Below are positions 32,559 to 42,487 of a DNA stretch of 64,000 nt, in pieces (position 1 is the first letter of the stretch; every line of letters begins with the position of its first letter). This DNA comes from Lactiplantibacillus pentosus. Its GTDB lineage: Bacteria > Bacillota > Bacilli > Lactobacillales > Lactobacillaceae. The DNA is taken from the NCBI RefSeq assembly GCF_003641185.1, contig NZ_CP032757.1, forward strand, positions 62,001 through 126,000, in the 5' to 3' direction. A program made the position numbers and the translations under genes. The notes beneath the pieces were generated by a model, which ran no database searches, was not told the DNA's origin, and worked only from the letters and a program-made list of their open reading frames with translations.

Positions 32559-33902
32559 ATGAATAATAATCAGAAGTCGCCGGTGCCATTATCACAACGG
32601 CACCATATGACGATTCCGTGGAAAGATTTTATTCGCAATGAAGACGCACCAGCTAAGCATGCCAGTATTCAGGAACGGACGTCGATCGTCGGGCGGGTCG
32701 GTATCTTGATGTTATCTTGTGGAACAGGGGCCTGGCGGGTACGCGATGCGATGAATAAAATCGCCCGGAGCCTTAATTTAACGTGTTCCGCGGATATTGG
32801 GTTGATTTCAATCCAGTATACTTGTTTTCATCACGAACGCAGTTATACGCAGGTGTTAACCTTGCCGAATACCGGTGTGAACACGGATAAATTGAATATT
32901 TTGGAGCAGTTCGTCAAAGATTTTGATCGTAAATATGCCCATGCGACGGTTGCTCAGGTTCACGCGGCCATTGATGATGTCCAAAAGCGGCCGAAACAAT
33001 ATGCGCCGTGGATGTTGGGCTTAGCAGCCGGGTTAGCCTGCAGCGGCTTTATTTTTCTACTGGGCGGTGGTATTCCTGAGATGATTTGTTCCTTTCTTGG
33101 AGCTGGCTTAGGCAACTATGTGCGTGCGGCGATGGGTAAACGGTCGCTGACGACGATTGCCGGGATTGCGGTCAGTGTCGCGGTCGCGTGCCTTGCCTAC
33201 ATGGTTAGTTTCAAAATATTTGAAGCCAACTTTCAGATTCTAGCGCAACATGAAGCCGGCTATATCGGGGCGATGCTGTTTGTGATTCCGGGCTTTCCGT
33301 TCATCACGAGCATGCTGGATATGTCCAAGTTGGATATGCGTTCAGGACTGGAACGGCTAGCGTACGCGATAATGGTCACCTTAGTTGCCACGTTGGTCGG
33401 GTGGCTGGTGGCGACGTTGGTTAATTTTAAACCCGAAGATTTTCTGCCCTTAGGATTGTCGCCCTGGGCTACCTTGCTATTACGCTTACCGGCAAGTTTT
33501 TGCGGGGTGTATGGTTTCTCGATTATGTTCAATAGCTCGCAGAAAATGGCGATTACGGCGGGCTTCATTGGGGCTATCGCGAATACCTTACGACTTGAAT
33601 TGGTGTCTTTGACCGCCGTTCCACCAGCCGCTGCAGCCTTTTGTGGCGCACTAGTTGCGGGGCTGATTGCCTCAATCGTTAATCGGTATAATGGTTATCC
33701 GCGGATTTCATTAACGGTTCCGTCAATCGTCATCATGGTGCCGGGACTGTACATTTACCGCGCCATTTACAGCATTGGTAGTAACCAGATCAACGTCGGG
33801 GCGCTGTGGCTGACAAAGGCCGTACTGATTATCATGTTTTTGCCACTGGGACTTTTCGTTGCCCGCGCGTTATTGGACCATGAGTGGCGCCATTTCGACT
33901 GA
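32559..33902 (+). CDS. Threonine/serine exporter, ThrE family
   Basis: 447 residues combining both halves of the ThrE architecture: a cytosolic N-terminal part (to about residue 145, with SCGTGAWRVRDAMNKIARSL) and about ten membrane helices formed by DUF1212 and DUF3815 units. Conserved segments are MLFVIPGFPFITSMLDMSKL and LTVPSIVIMVPGLYIYRAIY. It should export threonine and serine by proton antiport. The ATG follows TGGAGG. The gene is monocistronic, with parS 2 upstream. Confidence 0.85.
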   Translation: MNNNQKSPVPLSQRHHMTIPWKDFIRNEDAPAKHASIQERTSIVGRVGILMLSCGTGAWRVRDAMNKIARSLNLTCSADIGLISIQYTCFHHERSYTQVLTLPNTGVNTDKLNILEQFVKDFDRKYAHATVAQVHAAIDDVQKRPKQYAPWMLGLAAGLACSGFIFLLGGGIPEMICSFLGAGLGNYVRAAMGKRSLTTIAGIAVSVAVACLAYMVSFKIFEANFQILAQHEAGYIGAMLFVIPGFPFITSMLDMSKLDMRSGLERLAYAIMVTLVATLVGWLVATLVNFKPEDFLPLGLSPWATLLLRLPASFCGVYGFSIMFNSSQKMAITAGFIGAIANTLRLELVSLTAVPPAAAAFCGALVAGLIASIVNRYNGYPRISLTVPSIVIMVPGLYIYRAIYSIGSNQINVGALWLTKAVLIIMFLPLGLFVARALLDHEWRHFD

Positions 33903-34104
33903 TGCTGGGTTGATGATAGGCAAGCTACCTGCGTGACTTAGCAAATATAAACGATGATTAAGTATTTCAATCGCACATCGCGTTTAATCCGTTGACTTCA
34001 GGACGTGGTCGACAGGTTAAACGCTTTTTTTGCGTGCGCATTTCTCTGAAAAACTAACGAATCAGATTTACAATAAGGTATCAACTCGCGGGGAGGCGTG
34101 GCAG

Positions 34105-34851
34105 ATGGAACCAATTACGAATCTGCGCTCATTAGGCGGTCATCGTAACCGCCAGCATCAAGTAGTTAGGGACGGATTGCTCTACCGCTCAGGACAACTA
34201 GACCACCTGACAACGGCGCAAATCAATTACTTGGCATCGACACTTAAGATAACGAGAATCGTGGACATGCGCAGTCGAGATGAGCGCCAGCGATTTCCAG
34301 ACGTGACTTGGGCGCAAGTCGATTACCAAGTTCTGGATGTGTTAGCGCAAGTGACGCAAAACGATGCTAGTTTACAGACGATGATAACCAGTACGGGTGC
34401 GGTACACGACCGCATGGTTCAGTTATATGAACAGTTGGCGTTGGATGCAACGGCCCGGGCAAGTTATCGGCAGTTTATTCAGGCCCTATTAGTTCCTAAC
34501 GAACCGTTACTTTTCCACTGCTTTGCTGGCAAAGACCGAACGGGAGTCGGCGCGGCCTTGTTTTTAAAGATCTTGGATGTGAGTGAGACCCAAATCATGG
34601 CGGATTATTTATTGACTAATGAGGCGCGGGCAGCTGCAAATCAGCAGATCCTACAACAATACGCCGCCCAAATGTCGCCTGACCAACAGCGGGCAGTCAA
34701 TGAAGCGTTAGTGGTGGATGAAGATTATTTGACGCACTACTTTGAAGTGGTTCAGGAGCACTACGGAACCTTTGACGCATACTTGTACACCGGTTTAGGC
34801 TTGACTGCAGCAGAGCTACAACGGTTGCGACAGCTGTATTTGACGGATTAG
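34105..34851 (+). CDS. Tyrosine-protein phosphatase (DSP-like, lipid/protein Tyr phosphatase)
   Basis: 248 residues from the ATG at 34105 (GGGGAGG upstream; the frame to 34030 is an extension). The phosphatase loop is HCFAGKDRTGVGAAL (CX5R), with RNLGG-like NLRSLGGHRN at the N-terminus and the general-acid region RSRDERQRFPDV. This is the Y_phosphatase3 family seen in lactobacilli and Listeria (LipA-like). It would dephosphorylate phosphotyrosine or phosphoinositides. Followed by a terminator. Confidence 0.87.
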   Translation: MEPITNLRSLGGHRNRQHQVVRDGLLYRSGQLDHLTTAQINYLASTLKITRIVDMRSRDERQRFPDVTWAQVDYQVLDVLAQVTQNDASLQTMITSTGAVHDRMVQLYEQLALDATARASYRQFIQALLVPNEPLLFHCFAGKDRTGVGAALFLKILDVSETQIMADYLLTNEARAAANQQILQQYAAQMSPDQQRAVNEALVVDEDYLTHYFEVVQEHYGTFDAYLYTGLGLTAAELQRLRQLYLTD

Positions 34852-34883
34852 TCAAGATGGACTGATTTTATAATGGTAATTTA

Positions 34884-34914
34884 AAACACGCCTCGTTTTC
34901 GGGGCGTGTTTTTG
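34884..34914. terminator. Terminator after the phosphatase gene
   Basis: AAACACGCC and GGGCGTGTTT arms followed by TTT; bidirectional, shared with the convergent hpaB-like gene. Confidence 0.85.
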
Positions 34915-34950
34915 GGTTAATCATGATTAGCTGGATGGTAATGAACGCTA

Positions 34951-36375
34951 TCAATCGACATGTTCTGCAAGCAACGAATCGAGCATATGATTACCGGCTG
35001 TTAAATCGGCATGCTGATAGTGTTGGGAACGAATGCGCATTAGATCCCCACCGTGATAGTATTCATACATTAGCTGACGCTGCCCAAAGCCAGCACTTGT
35101 TAAATCAAATGCTAAGTTCAAAAGGCGCGTACGTTCTGTGGCTGTTGCCCGGTCAGTTGTCAGCGCCTGTTTTAGAATCGTGGCGTTATCACCATCAAAT
35201 TCTGCATAGCCAGGGGTACCAACCATGGAGCCTGCTGCTAGGTGCTGTGTGACGCGGAGGGCTTGATCGTAGTAGGACGGTAAGGTGGATCGAACAGCTT
35301 GTAGTGCTTGAAGACTAGGGGTATAAATGCCGAATTGATCTAAGTGGCCCTGATCCTCTGAGCGTGTAATCGTACCTTTAATTAATTCAAGGTTAGCCGT
35401 TAAACGTCCGAGCTTTTCCTGAACACCAAGGAAGCCATCCAGTCCTAAGACGTGAGCGACCCGAATGGCGAGACTGGTTGCTAATTCTAACTTTGTAATA
35501 CCGCGCACCTCATCTTGATGAGAGGTATGAATAAACATACCGGAATCAATAAAGAAGCGGTTACTCATTTCGACGTTATTGTCTACAAAAACTTTTGACC
35601 ACGGAATGAAAGCATGGTCGAAAATAATATACGCGTCAATTTCGTCTAGCAGATTGCTTAGCGGATAGTCAACGGTGGTATAGCCTGGATGATCTAATAG
35701 CTTACGACAAATGATTTTGACTCCTGGATTGTTCAAAGGCGTTGCAAAGGCGACCGCATAACTTGTGTCACCTGGTTCGAGCAACAGTTCTGGAGGATTA
35801 AAAATCAATAAATCATCTGCAATCGGCGCCATCGTATTAACCATCTTGGCACCGGAAACGAAGATGCCATCTTGATTACGTTCGACTGTATGAACGCCGG
35901 CATAACCAGATGGAATCGCGTTGATGGCGCGTTGCCGATTCAATTGTGGATTTTGAAGGGCATGGCTGATAAAGATGTCGTTGGCTTTGACCCATTTGGC
36001 GTAATTTCGAGCATTGTCCGCAAAGTCAGCATATTGATTATGGCCTAGAAAATCTGCCCGTTCGGCAAGAACCGCCATACCAGTATTGAGAAAATCCGGT
36101 GTGCGTCCCAGCATTCCACTGTTACTTTGAGCGATTTCTTGATAAGCTTGGTGCTTTTGACGTAAATCATCAACCGTACGCGGGACCTTAAACGCAATAT
36201 CATAGTTTTTGCCATTTTCCTGATAGGTGTGTACTGCAGAATGAGTGCGCTGTAAATCGTAATATTGATTGTTCAGCGCTAAGGTTTTGCGAAAGATAGG
36301 CACCTCAGCGACATTGATCCGTTTGCCATTTAAGTACACCGCGCGGCCATCGTCGAGCTGTTCAATAGTATGCAT
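34951..36375 (-). CDS. 4-hydroxyphenylacetate 3-monooxygenase oxygenase-like (HpaB family)
   Basis: 474 residues from the ATG at 36375, with a GGGGGG ribosome site. HpaB-type FADH2-dependent monooxygenases hydroxylate phenols. Visible family marks are NDIFISHALQNPQLNRQRAI, YAGVHTVERNQDGIFVSGAK, FDHAFIPWSKVFVDNN and the C-terminal FDLTSAGFGQRQLMYEYYHG. It needs a separate flavin reductase (HpaC), which is not adjacent. The substrate is unknown; L. plantarum processes several plant phenolics. A tail of a related gene is fused to the Nudix gene at 28484. Confidence 0.85.
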   Translation of the reverse strand: MHTIEQLDDGRAVYLNGKRINVAEVPIFRKTLALNNQYYDLQRTHSAVHTYQENGKNYDIAFKVPRTVDDLRQKHQAYQEIAQSNSGMLGRTPDFLNTGMAVLAERADFLGHNQYADFADNARNYAKWVKANDIFISHALQNPQLNRQRAINAIPSGYAGVHTVERNQDGIFVSGAKMVNTMAPIADDLLIFNPPELLLEPGDTSYAVAFATPLNNPGVKIICRKLLDHPGYTTVDYPLSNLLDEIDAYIIFDHAFIPWSKVFVDNNVEMSNRFFIDSGMFIHTSHQDEVRGITKLELATSLAIRVAHVLGLDGFLGVQEKLGRLTANLELIKGTITRSEDQGHLDQFGIYTPSLQALQAVRSTLPSYYDQALRVTQHLAAGSMVGTPGYAEFDGDNATILKQALTTDRATATERTRLLNLAFDLTSAGFGQRQLMYEYYHGGDLMRIRSQHYQHADLTAGNHMLDSLLAEHVD

Positions 36376-36452
36376 GTGTGAATTCCCCCCTGATGAAATT
36401 AATTCCAATATACCATTAATGGAAGCGAATTCACTAGTGGGTGACGGTGATT

Positions 36453-36902
36453 TTACTGCACTGGATAAATCACATGAAACCGTTCCAAGACCATCTGTGC
36501 AGTTTGGGGGTCAAAAGTCTGATGTTCACTTGCATATTCCTGAGAAAAGAAGTCGTCATGGACGCGGCGCCAGTAATCATAAGTGCGGTCGCCTTCACCT
36601 TCAAGGTAGGCATGAGTTGCGTCGACATCACGGTAAGGGGTAATCGTGACTTGGTCGGTGTGTGTCACACAGACGGGTTGATCATGCGCATCTAAAATGA
36701 CATCGTAAGCACCCACTTGAGGGAGTGGTTCGTCGGGTTCGTACAGGTCGTAAGCGCTAGTCGTTGCGGTTTTACGGCCAGTTAGGACGAGGTGTGCCAG
36801 AGTATCGGCGTCACTGCCGAACTGGTAGGCACTCTGTAAGGTAGTGCTGGCTGGTAAGTTTAAACTGGTTTTAGCTTGTTCGAAAAAAGTTTGTGCGTTC
36901 AT
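36453..36902 (-). CDS. ASCH-domain protein
   Basis: 149 residues. The ASCH fold is recognised by LVLTGRKTATTSAYDLYEPD (GxKxxT motif) and DVILDAHDQPVCVTHTDQV, with EGEGDRTYDYWRRVHDDFFS near the end. ASCH proteins bind RNA, and some hydrolyse N4-acetylcytidine. Length fits the YqfB-like larger subtype common in lactic acid bacteria. GGAGG precedes the ATG at 36902. It is divergent from the amidotransferase gene. Confidence 0.88.
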   Translation of the reverse strand: MNAQTFFEQAKTSLNLPASTTLQSAYQFGSDADTLAHLVLTGRKTATTSAYDLYEPDEPLPQVGAYDVILDAHDQPVCVTHTDQVTITPYRDVDATHAYLEGEGDRTYDYWRRVHDDFFSQEYASEHQTFDPQTAQMVLERFHVIYPVQ

Positions 36903-37047
36903 AAGCGAACCTCCGATTAGTTTCAGTTAAATCTAAGTTTAGCATAATGCCTAATCGATTGTGCAACTGGCGTGGTATAATGACGCTATCTTGGGTAGTT
37001 GCAGGCGATACCCATACCAAACATTGCCGTTGTGGAAAGGAGCAGTT

Positions 37048-37713
37048 ATGCGAATTAACGTACTGCAGCACACTCCAAATGAAGGGCCAGGAATGATTGC
37101 TGATTGGGCGCACGCCCACGGCCATACAATGTATGTCTATCATCCGTACCAATTTGGTGTACTCCCAACGGCGGATGAGACGGAAATGCTCGTTATCCTG
37201 GGCGGTCCGATGAGTCCAAACGATGACCTGCCATGGATCAAACAGGAACGGGACTTGATTCAACAATTACTGGACCAGGATGTCCCGATGTTTGGGGCGT
37301 GTTATGGTGCCCAACAAATCTCGAAAACCTTGGGCTACCCGGTCACGAAGGCACCAGCCAAGGAAGTCGGTTGGGCACCGGTTGCTCGTCAAAGTACGGT
37401 CATTCCAGGTATTCCGGCGGCAATGTCGGTCTTACACTGGCACGAGGAAATGTTCGAAATCCCAGCCGGGGCAACGTTGTTATTTTCCAGTGACGCCGTC
37501 CGAAATCAAGGCTTTGTCATGAATCATCGAGTCGTTGGCTTGCAGTTTCATTTTGAACCCGCAGCTGACAATGTGCGTGAGATGGTCGTCAATGATTATC
37601 GCTATATCGCCGGTTCAGTTTTAGACCAATCAGCGAAGACAATCCTACAAACGCCGATTCCACCCGAAAACAAAGACATTTTATATACTATTTTGGATTA
37701 CATCACGGCTTAA
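37048..37713 (+). CDS. Class I glutamine amidotransferase (GuaA-N-like)
   Basis: 221 residues from the ATG at 37048 (AAAGGAG). The catalytic triad is visible: Cys in VPMFGACYGAQQISKTLG, His and Glu in VVGLQFHFEPAADN. LVILGGPMSPNDDLPWI is the oxyanion strand. Stand-alone proteins of this type resemble the GMP-synthase amidase domain, and some hydrolyse gamma-glutamyl compounds; the substrate is not predictable. A strong terminator follows at 37728. Confidence 0.85.
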   Translation: MRINVLQHTPNEGPGMIADWAHAHGHTMYVYHPYQFGVLPTADETEMLVILGGPMSPNDDLPWIKQERDLIQQLLDQDVPMFGACYGAQQISKTLGYPVTKAPAKEVGWAPVARQSTVIPGIPAAMSVLHWHEEMFEIPAGATLLFSSDAVRNQGFVMNHRVVGLQFHFEPAADNVREMVVNDYRYIAGSVLDQSAKTILQTPIPPENKDILYTILDYITA

Positions 37714-37727
37714 GCACTGTGATGTTG

Positions 37728-37775
37728 AATAGCCACCATTAAGCAAATCTTGTCTTAATGGTGGCTATTTGTTTA
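37728..37775 (+). terminator. Terminator after the amidotransferase gene
   Basis: AATAGCCACCATTAAG pairs with CTTAATGGTGGCTATT over 16 bases and is followed by TGTTT. Confidence 0.9.
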
Positions 37776-38008
37776 GAAAACTGAACAATTAAATGAAGCT
37801 AGCCTGCTTTTTCGTTTTCAGGGTTGCTATTCGGTGGTCGAAAGCTCGCACACTGCGGCTTAAATGTGGCGAATTACCAATTTTAGACGTTTAAGCTGGC
37901 ATTCCACGTCACTTAGTTGGCTACAGAGACTTTTGATTGTCCACGACGTCTGTAGAACCGGTATACTAATAACATAAGCATAAATCATCTAATACGAGGG
38001 AGCCCAAT

Positions 38009-40000
38009 ATGAAACAAATTGTAGCGGGAATGATTGCCCACGTCGACGCTGGTAAAACGACGCTATCAGAAGCGCTACTTTACCGTTCTGGGGCGCTGCG
38101 GCAATTAGGTCGTGTGGATAATGGCGATGCCTTTTTGGATACGGACACGCTTGAAAAACAGCGGGGCATCACGATTTTTTCGCACCAAGCTAATTTAAAA
38201 TATAATAATCTTGATTTGACATTACTAGATACGCCGGGACATGTCGATTTTGCGACACAGACCGAACAAGTCCTATCCGTCTTGGATTACGCAATTCTGG
38301 TCATCTCAGCGACCGATGGCGTTCAAGGCTATACGCGAACTTTATGGCGATTATTAGCGCGCTATCACGTGCCGACCATCATCTTCATCAATAAGATGGA
38401 CGCGCCTGGAACGGATACAGCGCACTTGATGGCGCAAGTTCAACAGACCTTATCGCCTGGTTGCGTCGCCTTTAATACGGTTGAAGCCAATGCGACGGCT
38501 ACTGAATCGCCGACGGTTCCAGATGCGGCAATGGAAGACATTGCGATGCAAAATGACGACGTTTTGGCCGATTACCTTGAAACGGGGACGATTGATGATG
38601 AGACGATTCGACACATGATTCAGCGCCGCGAGATTTTCCCCTGCTACTTTGGTGCGGCCTTGAAATTAACGGGTGTCGATGACCTCATGACCGGGTTGGA
38701 CCACTGGACATTGCCAAAACCAGCTGCGGCTGAGTTTGGCGCTCAGGTGTTTAAAATCACGCATGATGAGCAGGGCGAACGGCTAACCTGGGTCAGAGTC
38801 ACTGGCGGTGCGTTGCATCCTAAAGACGTGGTACTGGGCGCGCAAAAAGTCAATCAACTGCGCATCTATAGCGGGACGAAGTATGAGACCCAATCAGTGG
38901 TCAATGCAGGGACGGTCTGTGTGATTACTGGGCTAACCAAGACGTATCCTGGTCAGGGATTGGGCGCTGCAGCGGATGGGCAACAACCGCTGATGCAACC
39001 GGTCTTAACGTACGCACTCGATCCGCAGTCCGAGGACTTGCATGCTTGTTTGACGGCACTACGACAACTTGAGGATGAAGACCCGCAACTACACGTCACC
39101 TGGTCGGAATCGTTACAAGAATTACGGGTACAAGTGATGGGCACGATTCAACTAGAAGTGTTGCAACAGTTGCTCAAGGACCGGTTTCAACTAACGGTTC
39201 AGTTTGGTACCGGCAGTATTTTGTATCAAGAGACGATTACCGCACCAATTGAGGGAGTTGGCCACTTTGAACCGTTGCGGCACTATGCAGAGGTGCACTT
39301 GTTGCTAGAACCGGCACCCCGGGGCAGTGGCTTGCACTTCGCTGCCGACTGTTCCTTGGAAGTCCTCGGTCGCAATTGGCAACATCAAGTCTTATCTAAC
39401 TTAAAGGCAAAGACGCAACGGGGCGTACTGGTTGGGGCGCCACTGACTGATGTCAACGTGACCTTGATCAGCGGTCGGGCTAGCATCGTCCATTCAGTCG
39501 GAGGCGACTTCCGCGAAGCAACGTGGCGCGCTTTGCGTCAGGGATTGATGATGTTGCGGCAACGAGGGGCCTGTCAGCTGTTAGAGCCATGGTATCGTTT
39601 CCGATTAGAGGTTGGTCAAGACCAGGTAGGCCGGGCAATGACGGACATTCAACGGATGAACGGCGAGTTCGATGCACCGGTCGCAAATACTAGTGTTGCA
39701 ACGGATGGCACGGAATTGACCACGATTACCGGCGTGGCGCCAGTCGCAGCGATGCAAGATTATTCGCAGACGGTGCGGGCCTACACGCATGGTCAGGGCC
39801 AATTGGAGTGTGTGGTGGATGGCTATCGGCCGTGTCATAATGCTGATGAGGTCATTGCAGATGAACAATATGTCCCAACTGCAGACTTGGAAAACACGCC
39901 TGACTCCGTCTTTTGCGCACACGGTGCGGGTTATCCGGTGGCTTGGGATCAGGTGCCGGAGATGGCGCATGTGGCGTACAGAGACTTGAAAACTGATTAG
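38009..40000 (+). CDS. TetM/EF-G-like translation GTPase (chromosomal ribosomal-protection-type)
   Basis: 663 residues. The GTPase domain has G1 AHVDAGKTTL, G2 with RGITIFSHQ, G3 DTPGHVDF and G4 NKMD; domains II-V follow, as in EF-G and the tetracycline-protection proteins Tet(M/O). Length is close to Tet(M) (639). Such chromosomal genes in lactobacilli are usually annotated as Tet-like GTPases without proven resistance. Domain IV, which contacts tetracycline in the ribosome, is diverged (no recognisable Tet(M) loop III that I can confirm), so resistance should not be assumed. GAGGGAG precedes the ATG. Confidence 0.85.
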   Translation: MKQIVAGMIAHVDAGKTTLSEALLYRSGALRQLGRVDNGDAFLDTDTLEKQRGITIFSHQANLKYNNLDLTLLDTPGHVDFATQTEQVLSVLDYAILVISATDGVQGYTRTLWRLLARYHVPTIIFINKMDAPGTDTAHLMAQVQQTLSPGCVAFNTVEANATATESPTVPDAAMEDIAMQNDDVLADYLETGTIDDETIRHMIQRREIFPCYFGAALKLTGVDDLMTGLDHWTLPKPAAAEFGAQVFKITHDEQGERLTWVRVTGGALHPKDVVLGAQKVNQLRIYSGTKYETQSVVNAGTVCVITGLTKTYPGQGLGAAADGQQPLMQPVLTYALDPQSEDLHACLTALRQLEDEDPQLHVTWSESLQELRVQVMGTIQLEVLQQLLKDRFQLTVQFGTGSILYQETITAPIEGVGHFEPLRHYAEVHLLLEPAPRGSGLHFAADCSLEVLGRNWQHQVLSNLKAKTQRGVLVGAPLTDVNVTLISGRASIVHSVGGDFREATWRALRQGLMMLRQRGACQLLEPWYRFRLEVGQDQVGRAMTDIQRMNGEFDAPVANTSVATDGTELTTITGVAPVAAMQDYSQTVRAYTHGQGQLECVVDGYRPCHNADEVIADEQYVPTADLENTPDSVFCAHGAGYPVAWDQVPEMAHVAYRDLKTD

Positions 40001-40010
40001 ATTGACGAAT

Positions 40011-40058
40011 AAGCTCGAAATGATTAGACGAACTAGTCTGGTCATTTTGAGCTTTTAA
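40011..40058 (+). terminator. Terminator after the TetM-like gene
   Basis: AAGCTCGAAATGA (40011-40023) pairs with TCATTTTGAGCTT (40042-40054), then TT. Confidence 0.7.
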
Positions 40059-40262
40059 AATAGCTAAACATTGGTCGGTGGCTTAGACCAAAACACGTTT
40101 TGATTGAAAGTAGTCGGGCTTTGACAAACTTGGGTCAGATCAGCTGCTTTCAGTTGGAGATAACGACTTGACACTAATGGACGTTAATTATTGAAAAAGC
40201 AGCAACGATGATTTATTCTTAAAGGTATAATTGATATAAAAAATATCGAAAGAGGAAACAAA

Positions 40263-41615
40263 ATGAAAATCGAACTCAAAAAAATAACCATCGAACATAT
40301 CAAGAATGTGGCGAATGGGTCGATTGATTTTTTCCATAAAGACAAGCCACTGAACATCGTTGGTGTGTACGGGGCGAATGGGTCCGGCAAAACAACGTTG
40401 GTTGATGCGATTGCGTTGATCAAGCAAATTGTTGAAATTGGTCTAATTGGTAGCCAAGCTGATTATCAACATGATTTAGTGGATTTGATTGATTTTACGC
40501 AGAATCAGCCAGCACACGTTCGGATTGTTTTGGCAACTGATCAGGCGGATGTCACCTATGACGTTACTCTGCGTCGAACGGCTCAGCGGTTAGTCATTGA
40601 TGATGAGCAGATTCGATATAAAGCCAACCAAAAAGGGGGCAGGACGCGGACTTTGCTGCATTACCAACGCGGCTTTTCTTGGAGTGACGATATCCCAATC
40701 CCCCTCAAAGACCTGACCAAAACGGTTCAGCGCAAAATTCGAGTGCCGAAGAATATGGTCGACTTACGGGTGCTCAGTGAGTTAGTTGACGAACGGGCGG
40801 ATTCATTTTTCTTCAATAAAAATATGTTGAAACTCCTAACGACTACCGACATTTTTTCGGACCAGCTGTTGACCGTGTTGAAGGTATTCAAGCAATTCGC
40901 ATTAAACCTGGCTGTCTACTCGAGCAAGATTTCTGGACAAATTTATTCGGATATTTTTTTACCATTGAGCTTTTCCGTCGATCAGGCATTTGGCTTAGTG
41001 CCGATTCCAACTGATAGCACTAAAAACATTAGCGCTGAATTATACGAGGTGGGAGTCAAAGTTTTCGCGCAAATTAACGAAGTGTTGCCGGTGCTCGTCC
41101 CCGACCTCACCATTTCATTAGCGAAAAAAGAAGTGACCACGAATCAAAAAGGCGACGAAATCTTGACTGTTGAAGCGGTTGCCCATCGTGGCACACACCA
41201 TTTTCCATTACGTTGTGAGTCGGATGGCATTAAGAAAATCATCTCGATTTTAAGTACACTAATCAACACGTATAATCATGAAAATATTATTGCTGTGATT
41301 GATGAACTAGATGCAGGTATTTATGAATACTTGTTGGGGGAACTAGTCAGCGTGATGTCGGATCGTGCAAAGGGACTGCTGATTTTTACATCGCATAATT
41401 TGCGCCCGTTAGAGGTTTTGCCATATCACAAAATTATTTTTACAACGATGAACGCCAGTAATCGGTATATTACGATTAAAAATATCAAAGCAACGAATAA
41501 CTTACGTGATGTTTATCTGCGTGCGATTCAACTTGGCGGAATGGACGAGAGTATCTTTAATCATAATAATGAGATCAATATTAAGCGGGCGTTTAGGAGA
41601 GCTGGTCGAGTTTAG
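40263..41615 (+). CDS. AAA15/OLD-like ATPase of a two-gene defence-type system
   Basis: 450 residues. Walker A GANGSGKT lies at residues 37-44 (VYGANGSGKTTLVDAIALIK). Late in the protein are the signature-like LRCESDGIKKIISIL, Walker B IIAVIDELDAGIYEYLL and the switch LLIFTSHNLRPLE. This is the layout of AAA15/AAA21 ATPases in phage-defence pairs (AbiL, PARIS AriA, RloA). AGAGGAA precedes the ATG. The next gene starts 12 bases after the stop with a TOPRIM-like start motif, so the two form an operon. The ATPase probably senses phage products and releases the effector. Confidence 0.8.
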   Translation: MKIELKKITIEHIKNVANGSIDFFHKDKPLNIVGVYGANGSGKTTLVDAIALIKQIVEIGLIGSQADYQHDLVDLIDFTQNQPAHVRIVLATDQADVTYDVTLRRTAQRLVIDDEQIRYKANQKGGRTRTLLHYQRGFSWSDDIPIPLKDLTKTVQRKIRVPKNMVDLRVLSELVDERADSFFFNKNMLKLLTTTDIFSDQLLTVLKVFKQFALNLAVYSSKISGQIYSDIFLPLSFSVDQAFGLVPIPTDSTKNISAELYEVGVKVFAQINEVLPVLVPDLTISLAKKEVTTNQKGDEILTVEAVAHRGTHHFPLRCESDGIKKIISILSTLINTYNHENIIAVIDELDAGIYEYLLGELVSVMSDRAKGLLIFTSHNLRPLEVLPYHKIIFTTMNASNRYITIKNIKATNNLRDVYLRAIQLGGMDESIFNHNNEINIKRAFRRAGRV

Positions 41616-41627
41616 GGGGAGACTTAA

Positions 41628-42347
41628 GTGGCAATAACTGAAGCAGCTAAGGTCATTATTATTATCGTTGAAGGTGATAATGATGCTGAATTATTACAAC
41701 AATATGTTGATGAACTGACTAGACACAGCAGAACTCAGTATCATTTTGAAATTACGATGGGGGATATCTTTGGTGACAAAAACAGACGTTCCAAGGCACC
41801 GAATACTGTTCAAAAGCAGATTAAGTCGGTAATGGATCGTCAAAAGTATAAGAAATCTGATATTGAAAAGGTGTACCAAGTAGTGGATATTGATGGCTGT
41901 TTTGTAAAGCAAGGAGACTTTCTGGTTGCGGAGAAGGACCAGTCATCGACGCAACACTGTTATGACTTTGTTCATGATAAAGTCATGTGCGCTTCAGAAC
42001 GGCATAAGGTCAACTTAAAACAATCTTGGACAGCAAAACAGCACAGATTATTGGAGTTGGTTGATATCAACAGTGTTTGGTCCTTGCCGTATGCACTCAC
42101 GTATTTTTCGGTGACCTCTGAACATGTTCTTAGTGGACATGTAAAATATGTGCAAGATGATAAACTTGATGTAGTTGAACAGTTTACCACCGAGTTTCCA
42201 ACTGTTTCAGCATTTATTCGATTTTTAGATAGTAATTCGTTGATAGATACAACGGACTCTTGGCAGCAGCTTAAACAAGGCAATGGTTTTTTGCGATTAA
42301 CTAATATCAATAAGCTGTTTCAGGATATTGAAAAATTAGTGGAATGA
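41628..42347 (+). CDS. TOPRIM-like partner protein of the ATPase
   Basis: 239 residues from GTG at 41628 (GGGGGAG upstream). The N-terminal KVIIIIVEGDNDAELLQQYV has the catalytic Glu pattern of TOPRIM folds; VYQVVDIDGCFV, 65 residues on, supplies the D-x-D pair. This matches RloB, AbiLii and AriB-like effectors that pair with AAA15 ATPases. In PARIS the effector cleaves host tRNA; here the target is unknown. I cannot decide among AbiL, PARIS and an undescribed type without profile searches. It lies between the ATPase and the TOTE-like gene. Confidence 0.65.
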   Translation: MAITEAAKVIIIIVEGDNDAELLQQYVDELTRHSRTQYHFEITMGDIFGDKNRRSKAPNTVQKQIKSVMDRQKYKKSDIEKVYQVVDIDGCFVKQGDFLVAEKDQSSTQHCYDFVHDKVMCASERHKVNLKQSWTAKQHRLLELVDINSVWSLPYALTYFSVTSEHVLSGHVKYVQDDKLDVVEQFTTEFPTVSAFIRFLDSNSLIDTTDSWQQLKQGNGFLRLTNINKLFQDIEKLVE

Positions 42348-42487
42348 TGATTGGAATGTGAGAATAAAGAATGTTCAATTGGGAATACAGGAGTGCAATG
42401 GGGAAATAATTTACTTTTAAAACCATTGCAATCGATCGGAAGACGGGCAATAAATGTGCGGTATATATTGATCAGCAAAGCCATGAG

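Noticed and set aside
36572..36590. AATCATAAGTGCGG resembles the rlmH-end att core
   Set aside because: Only CATAAGTG is shared, it lies inside the ASCH gene and no flanking element is visible.
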